Shown here in pieces: positions 17,506-25,281 of a stretch of 64,000 nt of DNA (position 1 is the stretch's first letter; each line of letters begins with the position of its first letter). The DNA comes from Sulfurimonas denitrificans DSM 1251 (GTDB lineage: Bacteria > Campylobacterota > Campylobacteria > Campylobacterales > Sulfurimonadaceae). Below the pieces are notes generated by a model. That model was not told the DNA's origin and did no database searches. It saw nothing but the letters and a program-made list of their open reading frames with translations. The position numbers and the translations under genes are program-made. The DNA lies in assembly GCF_000012965.1 (NCBI RefSeq), contig NC_007575.1, positions 1,364,001 through 1,428,000 on the forward strand, written 5' to 3'.

Positions 17506-18630
17506 CTAAAAATCGAATTTCTCAGACTTTAAGATTCTAAATTTAGTAAACTCTTCATTTGCTTCAAGACCCAGTTTTTGTGCGCCCTCTTTAGTTATTC
17601 TTTGAACACCAAGAGTGAGTGTTAATTTATCACCTTTTTTAAGAATATTTGAGTAAGGAACCTCTTTTTTTGCATATATAAGAGTATCTTTTAAAAGAGC
17701 ATTTGCACTCCATGGCATAACCTCTTTGGAATCTTTTGCTAAAACTCTCTCAAATACAAAAGGCTCTAGAGTGATAATTTTTCCATCTCTTAAAATTGTA
17801 GCTTTAAGAGTTCCAGCTCGCAAAGCTTGACCAAATAGCGCATGATTTGATTTGTTTATGATTAGAACATCAAAACCTTGAGCTTTTTGTGTAACTTTAA
17901 ACTCTATATACTCTCCCATCTTATCGTTCATATGATATATACCAGCGATTCCATGAAAAGCATGAGTTTTTGTCTCATTTATAGTTACTTTAGAACCAAC
18001 TACTTGAGGCATATGACATGTAACACAGCTGTTTTCATCTTTTTCGCTAATCACTGCATCCAACATAGTTATGTCAAAACTATGCTCATTGTTTACATGT
18101 GAGTGACAACCCATACATACATTTCCGCTATAGTAGTTTTCATTGTCATAGTTTATTTTATGATAAGGAGAGCTTTTTGGCTCTTTAACAAGTCCAAACC
18201 ATGATTTTTCAGTTTTATACTCAGCACTGCCTTTTTTACCCTTTTCTGCTGTATAAAACTCTCTATCTTTGCCAGACAAAACGTTAGTATTGGACTCTTC
18301 GCCCTCTTCTATGCTTTTTATATTATGACAGTAAACACATGAGATAGGTTCCTCAACTTGAACCTCATTTTTAGCAACAACTCCATCTCTTAACGCTTTT
18401 TCATCACTAGGAGAGTGACATTTTGCACATGTATAACCTTTTTCATCTTTTGGATGTGCATCCCACATCGCTGCGTGTATAGGATTATTATAGATTGAGG
18501 TATTTTTATGAGAAGATTTATAATACTCTTCAAATATAATTGGGTGACATTTTTGGCATACCCTGCTCTCATTTGCGAATAGTGTGCTTATAAAAATTGA
18601 GATAAGAAAAGGTAAAATAAGATGGCGCAT
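17506..18630 (-). CDS. Pentahaem periplasmic c-type cytochrome
   Basis: 374 aa from the ATG at 18630, chosen because a Sec signal (MRHLILPFLISIFISTLFA) begins there and GGAG lies eight bases upstream; the longer frame adds a non-signal stretch. Five CxxCH sites: CQKCH (residues 25-29), CAKCH, CVYCH, CMGCH and CVTCH, all in the N-terminal 215 residues, in the style of cytochrome c554/NapC-related multihaem domains. The C-terminal 160 residues are haem-free and beta-rich, with ADSK/NHALFG-type loops. Probable electron transfer protein or multihaem oxidoreductase; substrate unknown. It is the last gene of the minus-strand cluster, about 85 bases after the Crp/Fnr gene. Confidence 0.88.
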   Translation of the reverse strand: MRHLILPFLISIFISTLFANESRVCQKCHPIIFEEYYKSSHKNTSIYNNPIHAAMWDAHPKDEKGYTCAKCHSPSDEKALRDGVVAKNEVQVEEPISCVYCHNIKSIEEGEESNTNVLSGKDREFYTAEKGKKGSAEYKTEKSWFGLVKEPKSSPYHKINYDNENYYSGNVCMGCHSHVNNEHSFDITMLDAVISEKDENSCVTCHMPQVVGSKVTINETKTHAFHGIAGIYHMNDKMGEYIEFKVTQKAQGFDVLIINKSNHALFGQALRAGTLKATILRDGKIITLEPFVFERVLAKDSKEVMPWSANALLKDTLIYAKKEVPYSNILKKGDKLTLTLGVQRITKEGAQKLGLEANEEFTKFRILKSEKFDF

Positions 18631-18714
18631 GGCTAACTCCGTTATGAATTTTATGTATTCTAACAAAGCTAGCAATAAGATTTATTGATATGTGGCAGTT
18701 AAAGCAGTTTTCTC

Positions 18715-19344
18715 TTAAAAATAGTTAGAAAGAGTCTCTTTATCAATATATTTTTTCTTAATATTAATAATTCCATTGTCTTTGAAAAATTTCAATATCC
18801 TAGATAATGTCTCTGGAGAAACTCCTAATATCTCGGCAATTTCGATATTTTTTGTCTCAAAAAAATCGTCACTGTGGCTATAAATATACTTTGCTACACG
18901 CTCTTTTGAGTCAAGGACTAGATTTGTAGAGATAATATTTTCAAGATTTTTAATTTTTTTTATAAGAGATGTCTGAATATTAAACGCTAAACTTGGATTT
19001 AAAAAGATAACCTCTTTGAGTTTTTCAAAATCTACCTTTAAAAACTCTACATCGCTATAAGCTTTAGCTGTTGCAGGATATGGAATATTTTCAAAATTTG
19101 CCACCTCTCCGATGAGTTCATTCTCATGAAAATATTTAAGAACTATCTCTTTATGGCTTGATGATGTCTTATAGAGTTTGATTACACCTTTTACTAAGAG
19201 GTAGAGATATTTTGGCTCATCTCCCTCATAAAATACAATATTATCTTTACTTACTTTATGGTCAGTAGTAAAACTCTCTATTTTTTTTATAGTATCTTCA
19301 TCTACATTTTGAAAAAGGAGTGTATTTTTTAGATGTATTCTCAT
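18715..19344 (-). CDS. Crp/Fnr-family regulator in the NosL/ABC cluster
   Basis: 209 aa with a cyclic-nucleotide-type barrel (about residues 12-115; EGDEPKYLYLLVKGVIKLYK) and a C-terminal HTH (EIAEILGVSPETLSRILKFFKDNGI). No N-terminal Cys cluster, so no Fnr-type iron-sulphur centre. The recognition helix PETLSR is the same as in the regulator at 3525, so both may read FNR-type TTGAC half-sites. Its ATG overlaps the end of the preceding NosL gene by four bases, tying it to that cluster. Confidence 0.9.
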   Translation of the reverse strand: MRIHLKNTLLFQNVDEDTIKKIESFTTDHKVSKDNIVFYEGDEPKYLYLLVKGVIKLYKTSSSHKEIVLKYFHENELIGEVANFENIPYPATAKAYSDVEFLKVDFEKLKEVIFLNPSLAFNIQTSLIKKIKNLENIISTNLVLDSKERVAKYIYSHSDDFFETKNIEIAEILGVSPETLSRILKFFKDNGIINIKKKYIDKETLSNYF

Positions 19345-19772
19345 TTTATTTTTTTAATAACCTCATCATAAGTTAAAATCTCTTCACCCTCTTTAATAGA
19401 CTCTTTTTTAGCATAAGCACTAAAACCAAAAGCCATTGGCGTTACGTTGCTAGATGTATAAAATGCGCTTCTTGCATCAATCCATTTACCGTCTGTAACA
19501 TCAGTTATCCAGATTTTTGCACTATCTTTAAACTCTATCTTCTCTTCATCAAACCATAAAACCATACATCCAATATCATCAAATTTATAAACTTTTCCTT
19601 TAGTAGGATGTTGGAGTTGAACACTGTTTTTTCTATCGCTTAACACCATAACACATCTATCGCACATATCTCTATCCCAGTGTATCTTTGATGGTCCATC
19701 TTTAGGAGTATCTTGACATCCTAAGAAAAGAGATATAGCCACTAAAGGAAGTAACTTCTTAATTTTCAACAT
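19341..19772 (-). CDS. NosL-family copper lipoprotein (second cluster)
   Basis: 143 aa; lipoprotein signal ending SLFLGC, then the metal motif MCDRCVM (about residues 36-42) and the NosL blocks YKFDDIGCMVLWF, DARSAFYTSS and TPMAFGFSAYA. It is a close paralogue of the product of 13449-13898 in motif order but has CDRCVM in place of CPKCNM. It follows the membrane protein at 19782 by nine bases and overlaps the Crp/Fnr gene. Likely Cu(I) chaperone; the recipient is unknown. Confidence 0.92.
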   Translation of the reverse strand: MLKIKKLLPLVAISLFLGCQDTPKDGPSKIHWDRDMCDRCVMVLSDRKNSVQLQHPTKGKVYKFDDIGCMVLWFDEEKIEFKDSAKIWITDVTDGKWIDARSAFYTSSNVTPMAFGFSAYAKKESIKEGEEILTYDEVIKKIK

Positions 19773-19781
19773 TGCAAATCC

Positions 19782-20729
19782 TTATAAAAAAACACCGTTT
19801 TTAATGTAATAGTTTAATATATATAGTGTCAGCAATATAACATAAAGAGAGTTAAATAGAAGTGATATTTTATAGCTACTATCACTATCTTTTACAAAAC
19901 TAACAACTAAACCGTAAAAGGTACCCATAAATAGAAAAAAGTATAGAAAATAGCCAACATAGTAATAGTCGCTCTGCAGAAAACAAAACGGACAGTGATG
20001 AGATGGAAGCTCATATATATAAGTCCCAAAAAAGAGTATAAGTGAAACAAGTGAGAGAGGAATAAAGAGTGCATTTAGAGCACTAAAGAGATACCTTTTT
20101 TTCAAAAAGAATAGTAAAACTATCAAAAAATAGTTTGTGTAAAAAACCATAAGCAGAAGTGAATTATCAATTTTAAACAGCGTTGAGAGTGCTGATGTTG
20201 AAGAGCTTGAATATATGCTTCCACAACAACTCACCATCTTGTCAATCTCTATATCTTTAAACATCGAAAAATCAAGAGCAAGTTCTAACATCAAAAGAAA
20301 AAAGAGCCCTAAAAAAAGCCCGAACTTATATCTTGTGTATGGCTGATTTTTATCACTTATATCTGTAGTGTGGATTCTAAGCCAATATGCAAAAAGATAT
20401 AGGTTTATAATCTTTAGCACAATTAGGTACATTCCGCTTTGTGTTGCATCAACAACTCCAGCCGCACACATGGCACCTGTTATAACATTTGAGATTTTAT
20501 CAAGAGCAAAAATAAAAAAGATAAAAAGTGGAACTTTTATAGTAAAGATATATTTGATGATAGTTGCAGCCAGATAGCTCTGTTTCTCCAGCTCATACTG
20601 TGTAATTGATGTTGAGTTTGCATCCCACTTTAAAAAGATTCTAAGGCTTAAGACAAACGCCACAACTGCAAAAATAGCAAAAATAATATTTAAGATAAGA
20701 ATGGTTAAAACTTCTGGTGTAAGAAGCAT
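19782..20729 (-). CDS. Polytopic membrane protein with CC and HHCPFC motifs
   Basis: 315 aa with about eight hydrophobic helices. Polar features inside the membrane region are MCAAGVV (about residue 92), KMVSCCGSIYSS (about 170) and SHHCPFCFLQSDYYYVG (about 240). A vicinal Cys pair plus a CxxC within a membrane protein resembles thiol-disulphide (VKOR/DsbB-like) or copper-handling proteins, but order and spacing do not match VKOR closely. It starts on the last base of the ATPase gene and lies beside a NosL gene, so copper delivery or disulphide chemistry is a fair guess. No exact family recognised. Confidence 0.8.
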   Translation of the reverse strand: MLLTPEVLTILILNIIFAIFAVVAFVLSLRIFLKWDANSTSITQYELEKQSYLAATIIKYIFTIKVPLFIFFIFALDKISNVITGAMCAAGVVDATQSGMYLIVLKIINLYLFAYWLRIHTTDISDKNQPYTRYKFGLFLGLFFLLMLELALDFSMFKDIEIDKMVSCCGSIYSSSSTSALSTLFKIDNSLLLMVFYTNYFLIVLLFFLKKRYLFSALNALFIPLSLVSLILFFGTYIYELPSHHCPFCFLQSDYYYVGYFLYFFLFMGTFYGLVVSFVKDSDSSYKISLLFNSLYVILLTLYILNYYIKNGVFL

Positions 20730-21397
20730 TAGATAATCTTCCCTTGATATATCTCTATCTCTACATCAACTATATCTAAACCAAAAAAGAGTGGGTCATG
20801 TGTCGCTATAATTATTGTTTTACCCTCGTTTTTCAACTCTTTGACTATCTCAATAAAAGAGAGTGAGAGCTTCTTATCAAGATTTGCGGTTGGCTCATCT
20901 GCTAGGATAATTTTTGGATTGTTTATATTTGCTCTAGCAATCGCCACACGTTGTTGTTCTCCACCTGATAGATTTTTTACAAGCTGAGAAGCTTTATGCT
21001 CAATGTTGAACATACGAAGAACTCTTTGTAGTTTTGCTTTTATCTCACTTTCACTTAAGTTCATAGGAACTAGAGGCAATATTATGTTCTCCTCTACACT
21101 AAGCGTTGGAATAAGATTATATTTTTGAAAAACAAAACCTATGAAATGGCGTCTAAAATCTGAGGCAAAGTTATCTGGAAGCTTTGAGACTCTATCTCCA
21201 CCAACTAAGACTTCCCCGCTTGTAGGCTTGCTAAGAGCTGCTATTAGTGAGAGAATCGTACTTTTTCCGCTCCCACTTGAGCCTCTAAGAACTACAACTT
21301 GTCCCTCTTTTATCTCAAGGTTTATGTTATCAAGTGCCACAACGCTCTCATTCTCGTTTACTTCATACTTTTTTACTACATTTATCAAACTTATCAT
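20729..21397 (-). CDS. ABC transporter ATPase, LolD/MacB type
   Basis: 222 aa with Walker A GSSGSGKST (about residues 38-46), Q-loop FVFQKYNLIPTLSVEENI, signature LSGGEQQRV, Walker B ILADEPTANLDK and switch His in IATHD. This is the LolD/MacB/FtsE class that powers mechanotransmission permeases rather than classic importers. It overlaps the permease stop and the next gene's start by one base each. Confidence 0.95.
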   Translation of the reverse strand: MISLINVVKKYEVNENESVVALDNINLEIKEGQVVVLRGSSGSGKSTILSLIAALSKPTSGEVLVGGDRVSKLPDNFASDFRRHFIGFVFQKYNLIPTLSVEENIILPLVPMNLSESEIKAKLQRVLRMFNIEHKASQLVKNLSGGEQQRVAIARANINNPKIILADEPTANLDKKLSLSFIEIVKELKNEGKTIIIATHDPLFFGLDIVDVEIEIYQGKII

Positions 21398-22572
21398 TAG
21401 CGTATAACCTCATCTGCTTCAAGTGTCGCACTTCTCCACGATGGGATAATGATAGCGGCTATATATATTGGTACACTTAGAAAAAAGATAAGTGCCAAGG
21501 TCTGCATGTCAAAAACAAAAGGTAGATTAAAAGATGTCTTTAGTTGTGAATAACCTAAAAATATATTTTGTAAAAGAGGCGCTTTAAATATATATACAAA
21601 AGCAAAAGAGAGTGTTATACCAACAAGATAGGAGAAAATTGAAACTATAAAGCCCTCATAAAACTTCTCTTTGAGCACGTCATCCACTCTCCATCCAACA
21701 GCCTTTAGTATCCCTATCTCTCTTTTTTGCTCACTGCTGAGTCCACTTACTCTGTCATATATAATGATAAAAAATGTAAAAAGCGAGACACTAAAGAGTG
21801 CCAAAAATATTCCACTTTTATAATCAAAAATATTTTGATAACTTATTTTTAAATCATCTTTAGTTATCACTCTTGTATCTGGGTATAGCAACTTTATCTT
21901 AGATGCTACAGTTGCTACTTCGTTGAAATTTGCAACACGCACAACTATATCTGTAGCTTTTTGCGCAGATATATCAAAAATCTCTCGCACATTTTCTTTG
22001 CTCATAACGATAACATCATTTGATTCAAGCTCACTCTGCGCTTTAAATGTAGCAGCTATATCTACTCTTTTTAGCGTACCATCTGGTTTTATAAAGTTAA
22101 AATAATCTTTGTAGTAGTTTTTATCCATAACTATTTTTACGCCCTCGCCTACTATCATGGAAGGTTTTGTAAAATCAAGGTTTGCGGCGACATCTACAAA
22201 CGATTTTTTGTACTGTTCTTCATACTCATCAATACCTACAAGGCTAAAATTTACCCCAGCATTTTCAAAATAGTAGTATCCCCAAACTCTAGCAACTGCT
22301 CCACTGACTCCATGAATATCTAAAATTTCATCAATAGTGCTAACATCAATATCATAATGACGACCACCCTTAATCTTTTGCACTGTTATATCAGGAAGTG
22401 CTTCTAGCGTCTGTTTTAACTCATATTTTATGGAATTGGTTATAAAAAAGAGTGAAGATAGCAAAAACACCAACATACTAAAGACTATAGAGATAAAAAT
22501 AGTTTTATACTTTTGGCGAAGCAGGGAGTTTATCGCATACTCTACTATGTAAAAATTTATCTTATTTTGCAT
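21397..22572 (-). CDS. ABC transporter permease, MacB/FtsX type
   Basis: 391 aa from the ATG at 22572, six bases after AAGG; an ATG at 22575 is equally in frame, and the frame further upstream lies inside the preceding gene. One N-terminal helix (about residues 25-48), a periplasmic MacB-PCD-like domain (about 50-250), and three C-terminal helices (near 260, 310 and 360) of the FtsX fold, with EIGILKAVGWRVDDVLKEKFYEG as the coupling segment. Such permeases move envelope lipoproteins or peptides or pass conformational signals to periplasmic partners. The neighbours are three NosL-type domains, which suggests a role in copper-protein assembly. Confidence 0.92.
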   Translation of the reverse strand: MQNKINFYIVEYAINSLLRQKYKTIFISIVFSMLVFLLSSLFFITNSIKYELKQTLEALPDITVQKIKGGRHYDIDVSTIDEILDIHGVSGAVARVWGYYYFENAGVNFSLVGIDEYEEQYKKSFVDVAANLDFTKPSMIVGEGVKIVMDKNYYKDYFNFIKPDGTLKRVDIAATFKAQSELESNDVIVMSKENVREIFDISAQKATDIVVRVANFNEVATVASKIKLLYPDTRVITKDDLKISYQNIFDYKSGIFLALFSVSLFTFFIIIYDRVSGLSSEQKREIGILKAVGWRVDDVLKEKFYEGFIVSIFSYLVGITLSFAFVYIFKAPLLQNIFLGYSQLKTSFNLPFVFDMQTLALIFFLSVPIYIAAIIIPSWRSATLEADEVIR

Positions 22573-22849
22573 CATTTGCCTTATATACGTATGTTGAAGC
22601 AAAGTACTCTCTAAGTGAGGCGTCATCTCTATATATTGAGGAAAAATCGCTCAAACTTCTATGTCTGATATAAGATGCCTCTGTTGAGATTGCCAAATCT
22701 GGAAGAAGAAGAGTAGTTACAAACTCTCTTTTTATAGCTAAAGAGTTCCCATCTAAACTTTTGGTTTTGTAAAGATACACAACTTCAAAAGATAGAAGAG
22801 AGAGTAGAAAAAAAAGAGTATTGAGTAAAAATATGCTTTTTTTATTCAT
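22562..22849 (-). CDS. Small single-TM protein of the NosL/ABC cluster
   Basis: 95 aa from the ATG at 22849 (an upstream TTG at 22852 is less likely). One N-terminal membrane helix (IFLLNTLFFLLSLLSFEVVYLY), then about 65 residues outside with no cysteines. The start overlaps the tandem-NosL stop by eight bases and the stop overlaps the permease start, so translation is coupled through all three. It may be an accessory subunit of the ABC transporter. No family recognised. Confidence 0.8.
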   Translation of the reverse strand: MNKKSIFLLNTLFFLLSLLSFEVVYLYKTKSLDGNSLAIKREFVTTLLLPDLAISTEASYIRHRSLSDFSSIYRDDASLREYFASTYVYKANDAK

Positions 22850-23936
22850 CAAGTTTATATATCTCAGAAGATGTTATATCTTTAAACTCTATTACTTTAA
22901 AACCTTTATGGTCCATATTAAAAGCTTTTGCCTCTTTTTGTGAATTAAAAGGGATAAGCTCTTTGCCCATAGGACCATAAACATCGCTTCCAAGGACATA
23001 AAAGGCAGTTGATGCGTCTATGGCTTTTTGTGAGTAATAATCTGTAACTAGAATTTTTTTAATGCCATCTTTATTCTGGAAATAGTACTTCATCATATCT
23101 TTTACACCATCAAATGAGTGGTGTTTACCTTCATAAAAAATCTGTGCCGCCCATTTTGGATATTTGTAAACGAACATTCCACATATTGGACATTTCTCAT
23201 CTTTTGTTACTTGAATCGTATCTACTCTTTTATCATTTGCTTCAAATCTTTTTACTTCCCAAATATATAAAGACAGTGGCTGAAGCTCCTCCTCACTAAG
23301 AGTTCCACAAAGTTTTTTATCTGCCAAATCTGCTTTTAACTCATTTAGCTGTACATAATTGTTGGCATCTATGTTTTGTTTACAATTTTTATCATATATT
23401 TTTTTGCCCATCGGATAGACTTGTTTCTCTTTTTTATTTTGAACCATCTCTATATCTGAATCAAGCGACTCAGATGCCATCTTTAGAGCCTTCTCAAAAC
23501 TAACTACCTCTCCGCCATGTTCTATGTTAAAGTCATCCGCTGCCTCTTTTGATGAAAAAGCAACTTTACTAACTTTACTCATAGTTCCCTTTACATCTGA
23601 GCCTACTACATAATGAGCATCTTTTGCAAAAATCAACTTTTGAGATAGAGCGTCAACAACTTTTACATCATTCGTATCTATCTTATGTTCTTGCATGTCA
23701 ACTGCTAAACATCTCATAGAGCAGTACTGTTTATCTGTATGATTTACTTTTGAAGTGTGTGAAGTTTTATAAAAACTCTCCAGCTTCATACCACATACTG
23801 GACACCACTCTTTTTGTGAGCCCTTTTGGATAAGTTCTGGTTTTATCGTTGCAGATTTTGTAAAACTATCTGCACTTAAATTTTGAGTTGTTAAAAGAAG
23901 TAGTATAAATACTCCAAGGAAGAGTTTTTTTAACAT
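22842..23936 (-). CDS. Tandem NosL-domain protein with a cytochrome c-like linker lacking haem motif
   Basis: 364 aa, Sec-exported (MLKKLFLGVFILLLLTTQNLSA). Two NosL-type halves: the first with CPVCGM (about residues 45-50), a following YCSMRC, and AHYVVGSDVKGTMSK; the second with CPICGM (about 248-253), HHSFDGVKDMMKYY and AFYVLGSDVYGPMGKELIPF. Between them (about 175-235) is MGKKIYDKNCKQNID...KKLCGTLSEEELQPLSLYIWEVKR, which reads like a small cytochrome c with no CxxCH. NosL proteins are usually single-domain; two sites on one chain could pass Cu(I) stepwise or bind two ions. Coupled to the downstream ABC genes. Confidence 0.9.
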   Translation of the reverse strand: MLKKLFLGVFILLLLTTQNLSADSFTKSATIKPELIQKGSQKEWCPVCGMKLESFYKTSHTSKVNHTDKQYCSMRCLAVDMQEHKIDTNDVKVVDALSQKLIFAKDAHYVVGSDVKGTMSKVSKVAFSSKEAADDFNIEHGGEVVSFEKALKMASESLDSDIEMVQNKKEKQVYPMGKKIYDKNCKQNIDANNYVQLNELKADLADKKLCGTLSEEELQPLSLYIWEVKRFEANDKRVDTIQVTKDEKCPICGMFVYKYPKWAAQIFYEGKHHSFDGVKDMMKYYFQNKDGIKKILVTDYYSQKAIDASTAFYVLGSDVYGPMGKELIPFNSQKEAKAFNMDHKGFKVIEFKDITSSEIYKLDE

Positions 23937-23940
23937 GTAG

Positions 23941-23969
23941 AGCCTCTTTATAAATGATTTATGGAGGCT
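23941..23969 (-). promoter_or_regulatory. Hairpin hiding the tandem-NosL ribosome-binding site
   Basis: On the minus strand AGCCTC (23969-23964) pairs with GAGGCT (23946-23941), with a further ATAAAT/ATTTAT stem inside. GAGG of the right arm is the Shine-Dalgarno of the tandem-NosL gene (six bases before its ATG at 23936). The left arm overlaps the TAG stop (23970-23968) of the upstream DUF4149 gene, so ribosomes ending there would open the hairpin. Confidence 0.6.
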
Positions 23970-24447
23970 ATTTTATCCTAAGAAGCATTAATCTTCTTAT
24001 AAATAATATAAGTATAGCTATTGCTAAAATCTTAAAATCAAGCTCACTAACTAAATGAAGATTTATAAAAGTATCGCTTAGTGTCGCTTCTTCCCCTAGT
24101 TTTTGCATTGAGAGAATTTTTGGCGCATAAACACCGCTAAACATAAGTGCAGAAAAAACCACTGTTACAGAACTTCCAAAAATTACTGAATCTCTTTGTC
24201 CATTTTTGTACATAACTATCTCATATATAGTCACAAAAAAAGCTAAGATATATATCCAGTAGCTAAAGCGGCTAAATATCTCAGCCATTATTTTTCCCTC
24301 GTTATATCTGCCTAGCTCAATGCTAAAGAGAATAGACTCAGTGTTAAAAATAACTGGAGCAACAAATGCACCCAAGACAATAACAGCTCCAAAAGTTGCA
24401 GCCAAAAGCAGAAGATAACTAAAATCTATGTAAATGTTTCTTTTCAA
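23968..24447 (-). CDS. DUF4149-family membrane protein
   Basis: 159 aa with four membrane helices (near residues 9-30, 60-80, 88-108 and 135-155). The FGAVIVLGAFVAPVIFNT start and LMFSGVYAPKIL are typical of DUF4149/TMEM205-like proteins. Function unknown. It starts with TTG at 24447, three bases after prmC, and its stop lies in the hairpin before the tandem-NosL gene. Confidence 0.85.
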   Translation of the reverse strand: MKRNIYIDFSYLLLLAATFGAVIVLGAFVAPVIFNTESILFSIELGRYNEGKIMAEIFSRFSYWIYILAFFVTIYEIVMYKNGQRDSVIFGSSVTVVFSALMFSGVYAPKILSMQKLGEEATLSDTFINLHLVSELDFKILAIAILILFIRRLMLLRIK

Positions 24448-24450
24448 AAG

Positions 24451-25281
24451 CTATAACCTTAGTGTAAAACCTCTATCAAAGTCACTATAGTCTTTATAAA
24501 AAACTAATGATTTAAGAGGTTTATTGTTTAAATAATTTTGTATTTTATCTTTTTGGTCATAACCCATCTCACAGCTAAATAAGTTAATCTCAGCCTTTAA
24601 GACTCCATCAAGAAGCTCTTTTATAATCTCATCTCCAACACTGCCGCCAAAAAGCGCATTTTGAGGTTCGTAAGAGAGATTTGACTCCAACGAAACATCA
24701 TCTGCTATGTATGGCGGATTTGAGACAAGATAGTCTATCTTCTCTTTTATGGGTTCTAGCAGAGAGCCGTGACGCAGCTCTATTCTATCCTCAAGAGAAA
24801 ATTTCTCTATGTTTTTTCTTGCAACGCCAAGAGCGGCTTGTGAAATATCTACTGCTATAAATTTTGCATTTGGAAGAGATTTGGCAAGTATGATAGAGAT
24901 GATTCCGCTTCCAACACCAACCTCTACAATATTTAGAGGTGAGTTTTTATCTTCTATATTTTTTAAAACTTCATCTATCAAAAGCTCTGTTTCTGGGCGT
25001 GGGATGAGTGCTCCACTATCGATATAGAACTCCTCACTATAAAAACTAACAGACCCGACTATATACTCTAAAGGCTCATTTTTAGCACGTCTTTGCGCCC
25101 ACTCTAATAGTTTTTCTATCTCTTTAACTTCTTTATCTTGATTCATCAAAAGCCATAGTTCATCAACATTTAAATGGTACATTAAAAGAAGTTGCGCCTC
25201 ACGTGAAGCTCTGGGAATACTCTCTTTTAACTCTTGAGTTATCTTATGCAGAACATCTTTTACTATATGTCTGCTTGACAT
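24451..25281 (-). CDS. prmC: Release factor glutamine methyltransferase PrmC
   Basis: 276 aa. Methylates the Gln of the GGQ motif in peptide-chain release factors. N-terminal five-helix domain, then the SAM motif VEVGVGSGIISIILA (about residues 120-134) and the catalytic NPPYI (about 188-192). The ATG at 25281 overlaps the end of the M48 protease gene by 19 bases. Confidence 0.96.
   Translation of the reverse strand: MSSRHIVKDVLHKITQELKESIPRASREAQLLLMYHLNVDELWLLMNQDKEVKEIEKLLEWAQRRAKNEPLEYIVGSVSFYSEEFYIDSGALIPRPETELLIDEVLKNIEDKNSPLNIVEVGVGSGIISIILAKSLPNAKFIAVDISQAALGVARKNIEKFSLEDRIELRHGSLLEPIKEKIDYLVSNPPYIADDVSLESNLSYEPQNALFGGSVGDEIIKELLDGVLKAEINLFSCEMGYDQKDKIQNYLNNKPLKSLVFYKDYSDFDRGFTLRL

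Noticed and set aside
18631-18675. Longer start of the pentahaem cytochrome
   Set aside because: The extra 15 residues precede a complete signal peptide that begins at 18630 with its own ribosome-binding site.
22573-22626. Longer start of the ABC permease
   Set aside because: The extra codons lie inside the upstream gene, and AAGG sits just before the ATGATG at 22575/22572.
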